Assembly (NCBI GenBank): GCA_045643125.1 | Contig: JAZUKE010000014.1 | Coordinates: forward strand, 1-18,544 | Source: UBA1206 sp045643125 | GTDB lineage: Bacteria > Bacillota > Clostridia > Oscillospirales > CAG-382 | Reading direction: 5' to 3' | DNA: 18,544 nucleotides | Shown: positions 15,323 through 18,544 of the stretch, in pieces | Numbering within the stretch: the first letter of the stretch is position 1 | Layout of the letters: every line of letters begins with the position of its first letter | Translations under genes and position numbers: made by a program | Notes under the pieces: generated by a model | What the model was told of the DNA's origin: nothing | What the model saw: only the letters and a program-made list of their open reading frames with translations | The model's database searches: none

Positions 15323-17478
15323 TATATTCCAACGAAGTCAACGGGTATACCGTCTGCGTGGTGGACGTCGGCGGCGATCCGGTGACGGCTGTCGGCATAG
15401 TTCCCTATCTTGCCGAGGGCGAACACATAAAAGCGTCGGGGACGTGGCAGGTGCATCCCACGTTCGGCAGGCAGTTCCGCATAGACGCCTTTGAAAAAGA
15501 GCTTCCGCACGACGAAGACGCCGTATGGCGTTATCTGTCCTCGGGCGCGATACGCGGGCTCGGTCCCGTGACCGCAAGGCGCATCGTTGACCGCTTCGGC
15601 GGCGACACGCTCGACGTTATCGAAAACCACCCGGAATGGCTGAGCGAGATACGCGGCATCACCCACGCAAGAGCCTTGCAGATAGGCGAATCGTTCTGCG
15701 CTCAATTCGGTGCGCGTGAAGCGATGGTGTTCCTTTCCAACTATTTCGGGCCTGCCCTTTCGGTAAAGATATATAAAAAATACAAATCCGCGTCCGCCGA
15801 CATAGTGAGGTCGAATCCTTACCGGCTTTGCGACGAGATAGCGGGCGTCGGCTTTGAAAAAGCGGACAGAGTGGCAAGCGAGCTTGGGTTTGCGCCCGAT
15901 TCACCCGAAAGACTGCACGCCCTTATAAAATACGTCCTGAACGACGCCGCTTTCGGCGAAGGGCATTGTTATCTGCCCTACGATATGCTGATAGACCGGG
16001 CTATGCGGAAAGCCGGATGTGCGAGAGCCGATTTTGATTCGGCACTCGGCGAATGTATCTCGTCGGGCGAAGTGGTAAAAAGCCGTATCGACGGCAGCGA
16101 CGCTTTTGCCTTATGCACCGTGTGGAAAGCGGAAGCTTACGTTGCCGAAAAGCTCATTTCCCTTTCAAAGAACGCGATGCCGTTCCCGATAGAGGGCGTA
16201 AGAGAGCAGATAGAGTATTCCGAAAAAAAGCAGAAGATAAATTACGACGAAAAGCAGATAAAAGCGATAGAAGACGCGGTGACGAACGGCGTCAGCATAG
16301 TCACGGGCGGTCCCGGAACGGGAAAGACCACGGTCATCAACGCGATAATCGACATTCTCGAATCGTTGCGAACGCGCTATATGCTCGCCGCCCCGACGGG
16401 CAGAGCGGCAAAGCGTATGTCCGATGCCTCCGGGCGTGACGCAAAAACGATACACCGTATGCTCGAAATGAACTATTCCGACGACGACGGCCCCGTGTTT
16501 TCACGCAACGAGGAAGATCCGCTGAACGCCAAGGTCTTCATAATCGACGAGACCTCGATGGTGGACGTGTTCCTTATGGAAGCGTTTTTACGCGCCGTGA
16601 AGCCCGATTCGATGGTCGTCTTCATCGGCGACTGCGATCAGCTGCCGCCCGTCGGACCCGGGAATGCGCTGAACGACATCATCGAAAGCGGCATTTTCCG
16701 CGTTACGAAGCTCGAACACATTTTCCGTCAGGCGGAAAAGTCGCTCATCGTCGTCAACGCACACAAAATAAACAACGGCGAAGAGCCGGATATCAAACGC
16801 AAAGACGGCGACTTCTTCTTTATGGAGCGCCACGACGCGGACGAGATAAAAACGCTCATCAGCTCCCTTTGCCGCGACAGACTGCCTGCGGCGTATGGCT
16901 TCCGTCCGCTCGACGATATTCAGATAATCACGCCGACACGCCGCGGAGAATGCGGCACTTACGAGCTTAACCGCGCTTTGCAGGAGGCGATGAACCCGCC
17001 GTCAAGGAGCAAAAGAGAGAAGAAGCTGCGCGACACCGTCTTCCGCGAGGGCGACAAGGTGATGCAGATAAGGAACAACTACGACCTCGTCTGGACGAAG
17101 GACGGCGAAGAAGGCGAAGGCATCTTCAACGGCGATATCGGGCGGATAGTGAACGTGGATTTCAAATCCGAATGTTTCACGATAGATTTTGACGGCAGAA
17201 TGTGCGAATACGATTTTCTGCTGTCCGAAGACCTCGAGCTTGCCTACGCCGTCACGGTACATAAGTCGCAGGGGAGCGAGTATCCGGCGGTGATAATCCC
17301 CGTTTTCCGCTGTCCGACGCCGCTTATGACGCGGAACCTGCTCTATACCGCGGTGACAAGGGCAAAGAAACTGCTCGTCGCCGTCGGTGAAGAAGGCGTG
17401 ATGATGCGTATGGCGAAGAACGACAAAAAAGCGGTGAGATTCACGGCTCTGCCGGATTTGTTTGGAAAAGACGAGTGA
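15277..17478 (+). CDS. recD2: RecD2 family ATP-dependent 5'-3' DNA helicase (RecD-like)
   Basis: A superfamily 1B helicase acting in DNA repair and replication-fork maintenance in bacteria that lack RecBC. Its 733 residues match the usual RecD2 length. An N-terminal OB-like domain (about 1-75) and helix-hairpin-helix elements (GAIRGLGPVTARRIVDRFG, 90-108) precede the motor. The motor carries Walker A GGPGTGKTT (344-352), APTGRAAKRM (372-381), DETSMVD (424-430), GDCDQLPPVGPG (451-462), then HIFRQ. Near the C-terminus are VTVHKSQGSEYP and LLYTAVTRAK. The start is GTG at 15277, with GGGGAG (15264-15269) seven bases upstream, inside the preceding gene. It is the second gene of the transcript from 14987-15015. 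Confidence 0.96.
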   Translation: MDERRETIEGSIEEIIYSNEVNGYTVCVVDVGGDPVTAVGIVPYLAEGEHIKASGTWQVHPTFGRQFRIDAFEKELPHDEDAVWRYLSSGAIRGLGPVTARRIVDRFGGDTLDVIENHPEWLSEIRGITHARALQIGESFCAQFGAREAMVFLSNYFGPALSVKIYKKYKSASADIVRSNPYRLCDEIAGVGFEKADRVASELGFAPDSPERLHALIKYVLNDAAFGEGHCYLPYDMLIDRAMRKAGCARADFDSALGECISSGEVVKSRIDGSDAFALCTVWKAEAYVAEKLISLSKNAMPFPIEGVREQIEYSEKKQKINYDEKQIKAIEDAVTNGVSIVTGGPGTGKTTVINAIIDILESLRTRYMLAAPTGRAAKRMSDASGRDAKTIHRMLEMNYSDDDGPVFSRNEEDPLNAKVFIIDETSMVDVFLMEAFLRAVKPDSMVVFIGDCDQLPPVGPGNALNDIIESGIFRVTKLEHIFRQAEKSLIVVNAHKINNGEEPDIKRKDGDFFFMERHDADEIKTLISSLCRDRLPAAYGFRPLDDIQIITPTRRGECGTYELNRALQEAMNPPSRSKREKKLRDTVFREGDKVMQIRNNYDLVWTKDGEEGEGIFNGDIGRIVNVDFKSECFTIDFDGRMCEYDFLLSEDLELAYAVTVHKSQGSEYPAVIIPVFRCPTPLMTRNLLYTAVTRAKKLLVAVGEEGVMMRMAKNDKKAVRFTALPDLFGKDE

Positions 17479-17479
17479 G

Positions 17480-17507
17480 TTTTCAGTTTTCAGATTTCAG
17501 TTTTCAG
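17480..17507 (+). repeat. Tandem heptanucleotide repeat, TTTTCAG x4 with one variant
   Basis: Four head-to-tail heptamers, TTTTCAG, TTTTCAG, ATTTCAG and TTTTCAG, start directly after the recD2 stop codon. Together with (GATAATT)x3 after the deacetylase gene, this makes two unrelated heptamer repeats placed just after plus-strand stop codons. No terminator hairpin is seen in this gap. Confidence 0.85.
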
Positions 17508-17511
17508 AAAA

Positions 17512-17526
17512 GGCAATATATCATTT
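17512..17526 (+). repeat. Solitary ATATCAT linker with half-stem
   Basis: The 15-mer GGCAATATATCATTT is identical to 6190-6204 and 6227-6241 in the hairpin array 11 kb away. Here it holds one ATATCAT (17518-17524) and the right half of a GCC stem without its left partner. It looks like a fragment or decayed unit of the same repeat family. Confidence 0.65.
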
Positions 17527-17550
17527 ACAATCGGAAAGGATGTCATCAGT

Positions 17551-18544
17551 ATGAAAGAAAAAACAGTACGTTACCGCGGAGGCGGGATCTCCTACGGTAT
17601 CGAGGTCAACTCAAGGGGAGCATTCGTGTCGCAGATACGCGATACGTTTGAAGAAAAAATAATCTTTTCGGGCAAACGTCCGATATTCTCTCTCACGGTC
17701 AGAGTCCTCGAAACGGGTGAAGAAATAACCGTAAGCTCCGAAAAAGGCTGGGGATCGGTCAACGCCGCAGAAAACGCGATGATATTTGCCGACAACAACG
17801 CCATCCCCGGAATAACCGTGATGATCTCCGTTTCAAAAACCGAAGAATTCCTCACCTTTGACACCGAAATAATCAACACCAACGAAAAACTTTCGGCATA
17901 TAAATGCGAACAGCCGTCGCTTTGGTTCACCAAAAACCGCAACATCCGCTTCTTCTATCCGTACGGCTGCGGCGAAAGCAAGGTCTCAACCATAAAAGGC
18001 GGCTGGAATTCCGAGCAGTCGTATCCGTCGTTCGGCGCTTCCATGCAGTATCTCGCGTTCTGGAACGAGATAACGAGACGCGGTATGTATTACGGCTGTC
18101 ACGACAAAGCTCCCGCTTCCAAAAAGCTCTGCTGTATCGGAGACGCCCACGATGACGACTTCTGCCTCAAATCCTGGCAGTATCTGACTGGTATCACCGA
18201 CGGCAAAAACAGTCAGAAGCTCTCCGGCAGCGTTTGTATGTCTTCCTTCGACGGCGACTGGTACGACGCCGCGCTTATCTACAAAAAATTCATCGAGGAA
18301 GAAGCGCTTTATACTTCCGACTACGACGAAAACGGCAAAAAACACGTCTCCGAATGGCTCCGCAATACCGACTGCTGGTTCAACACCCGCGTTATCGACG
18401 ACGGCGACTTTGCCGAAGATATTATCAGGCAGGCGGAGGTCCTCGGCGTAAAACCCGCAATACATCTCTACTATTGGCACAAGATACCGTTCGACAACGA
18501 CTATCCGCACTATTTCCCTATGAAAGACAACGTGCTTCCGGGGC
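17551..18544 (+). CDS. DUF6259-like carbohydrate-active protein, 3' end outside window
   Basis: An open frame of 331 codons begins at the ATG at 17551, with GGAAAGGA (17533-17540) ten bases upstream, and runs off the right edge. There is no signal peptide (MKEKTVRYRGGGISYGIEV), so this is probably a cytosolic enzyme. Residues about 1-220 are beta-rich, like the N-terminal sandwich of glycoside hydrolases. DGDWYDAALIYKKFIEEEA and SEWLRNTDCWFNTR follow, then VLGVKPAIHLYYWHKIPFDNDYP, as at the start of a TIM barrel. This layout resembles the DUF6259 family of glycosidase-like proteins. The substrate is unknown and the catalytic residues, expected further into the barrel, are not in the window. 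It may belong to the recD2 transcript or have its own promoter in the 72-base gap; no convincing promoter is visible. Confidence 0.85.
   Translation, partial: MKEKTVRYRGGGISYGIEVNSRGAFVSQIRDTFEEKIIFSGKRPIFSLTVRVLETGEEITVSSEKGWGSVNAAENAMIFADNNAIPGITVMISVSKTEEFLTFDTEIINTNEKLSAYKCEQPSLWFTKNRNIRFFYPYGCGESKVSTIKGGWNSEQSYPSFGASMQYLAFWNEITRRGMYYGCHDKAPASKKLCCIGDAHDDDFCLKSWQYLTGITDGKNSQKLSGSVCMSSFDGDWYDAALIYKKFIEEEALYTSDYDENGKKHVSEWLRNTDCWFNTRVIDDGDFAEDIIRQAEVLGVKPAIHLYYWHKIPFDNDYPHYFPMKDNVLPG

Overview
The window looks like a chromosomal segment of an anaerobic Firmicute of class Clostridia, probably an Oscillospiraceae-like gut or rumen organism. The evidence is a complete six-subunit Rnf complex in the order rnfC-D-G-E-A-B, preceded by apbE, a NusG-II-domain gene and a Gx/HepS-I-type membrane gene. 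Other support comes from a miaB-ylbF pair, a PdaA-like deacetylase, RecD2 instead of RecBCD, and strong AGGAGG-type ribosome binding sites. There are no phage, insertion sequence, CRISPR, rRNA or tRNA genes that I can see.

Layout. (1) 1-794: an intergenic terminator, two short hairpin arrays that face each other, and between them an unrecognised 134-residue gene on the minus strand. (2) 795-4535, minus strand: a tightly packed operon read as malic enzyme, cytosolic NlpC/P60 hydrolase, miaB, then a YlbF-type protein with a Cys/His tail. Two of its junctions are one-base TAATG overlaps. (3) 4608-6038, plus strand: a secreted polysaccharide deacetylase with two different NodB domains. (4) 6056-6277: a dense array of small hairpins between convergent genes. 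(5) 6278-14805, minus strand: the ten-gene apbE-rnf operon, read apbE, nusG-II, gx, rnfC, D, G, E, A, B, and ending in a GT-C-like polytopic membrane protein. A near-consensus promoter lies at 14846-14874. (6) 14987-17478, plus strand: a near-consensus promoter, a 95-residue membrane-anchored protein, and recD2, which begins at GTG inside it. (7) 17479-18544: a heptamer repeat, then the start of a DUF6259-like carbohydrate-active protein that runs off the window.

Function. ApbE attaches FMN covalently to threonines of RnfG and RnfD, and both target motifs are visible here. The Rnf complex couples ferredoxin:NAD+ electron transfer to ion pumping. Malic enzyme may supply pyruvate and reduced pyridine nucleotide to the same redox economy. 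The tRNA-modifying MiaB and the YlbF protein are both Fe-S linked.

The least explained signal is the non-coding one. Three arrays of tiny hairpins share one design: stems differ from unit to unit, while a seven-base linker ending in TCAT is constant within an array. On the strand that carries TCAT, the loops are mostly GNA triloops or GNRA-like tetraloops. All coordinates and motifs were read by eye; family assignments come from motif recognition without database searches.
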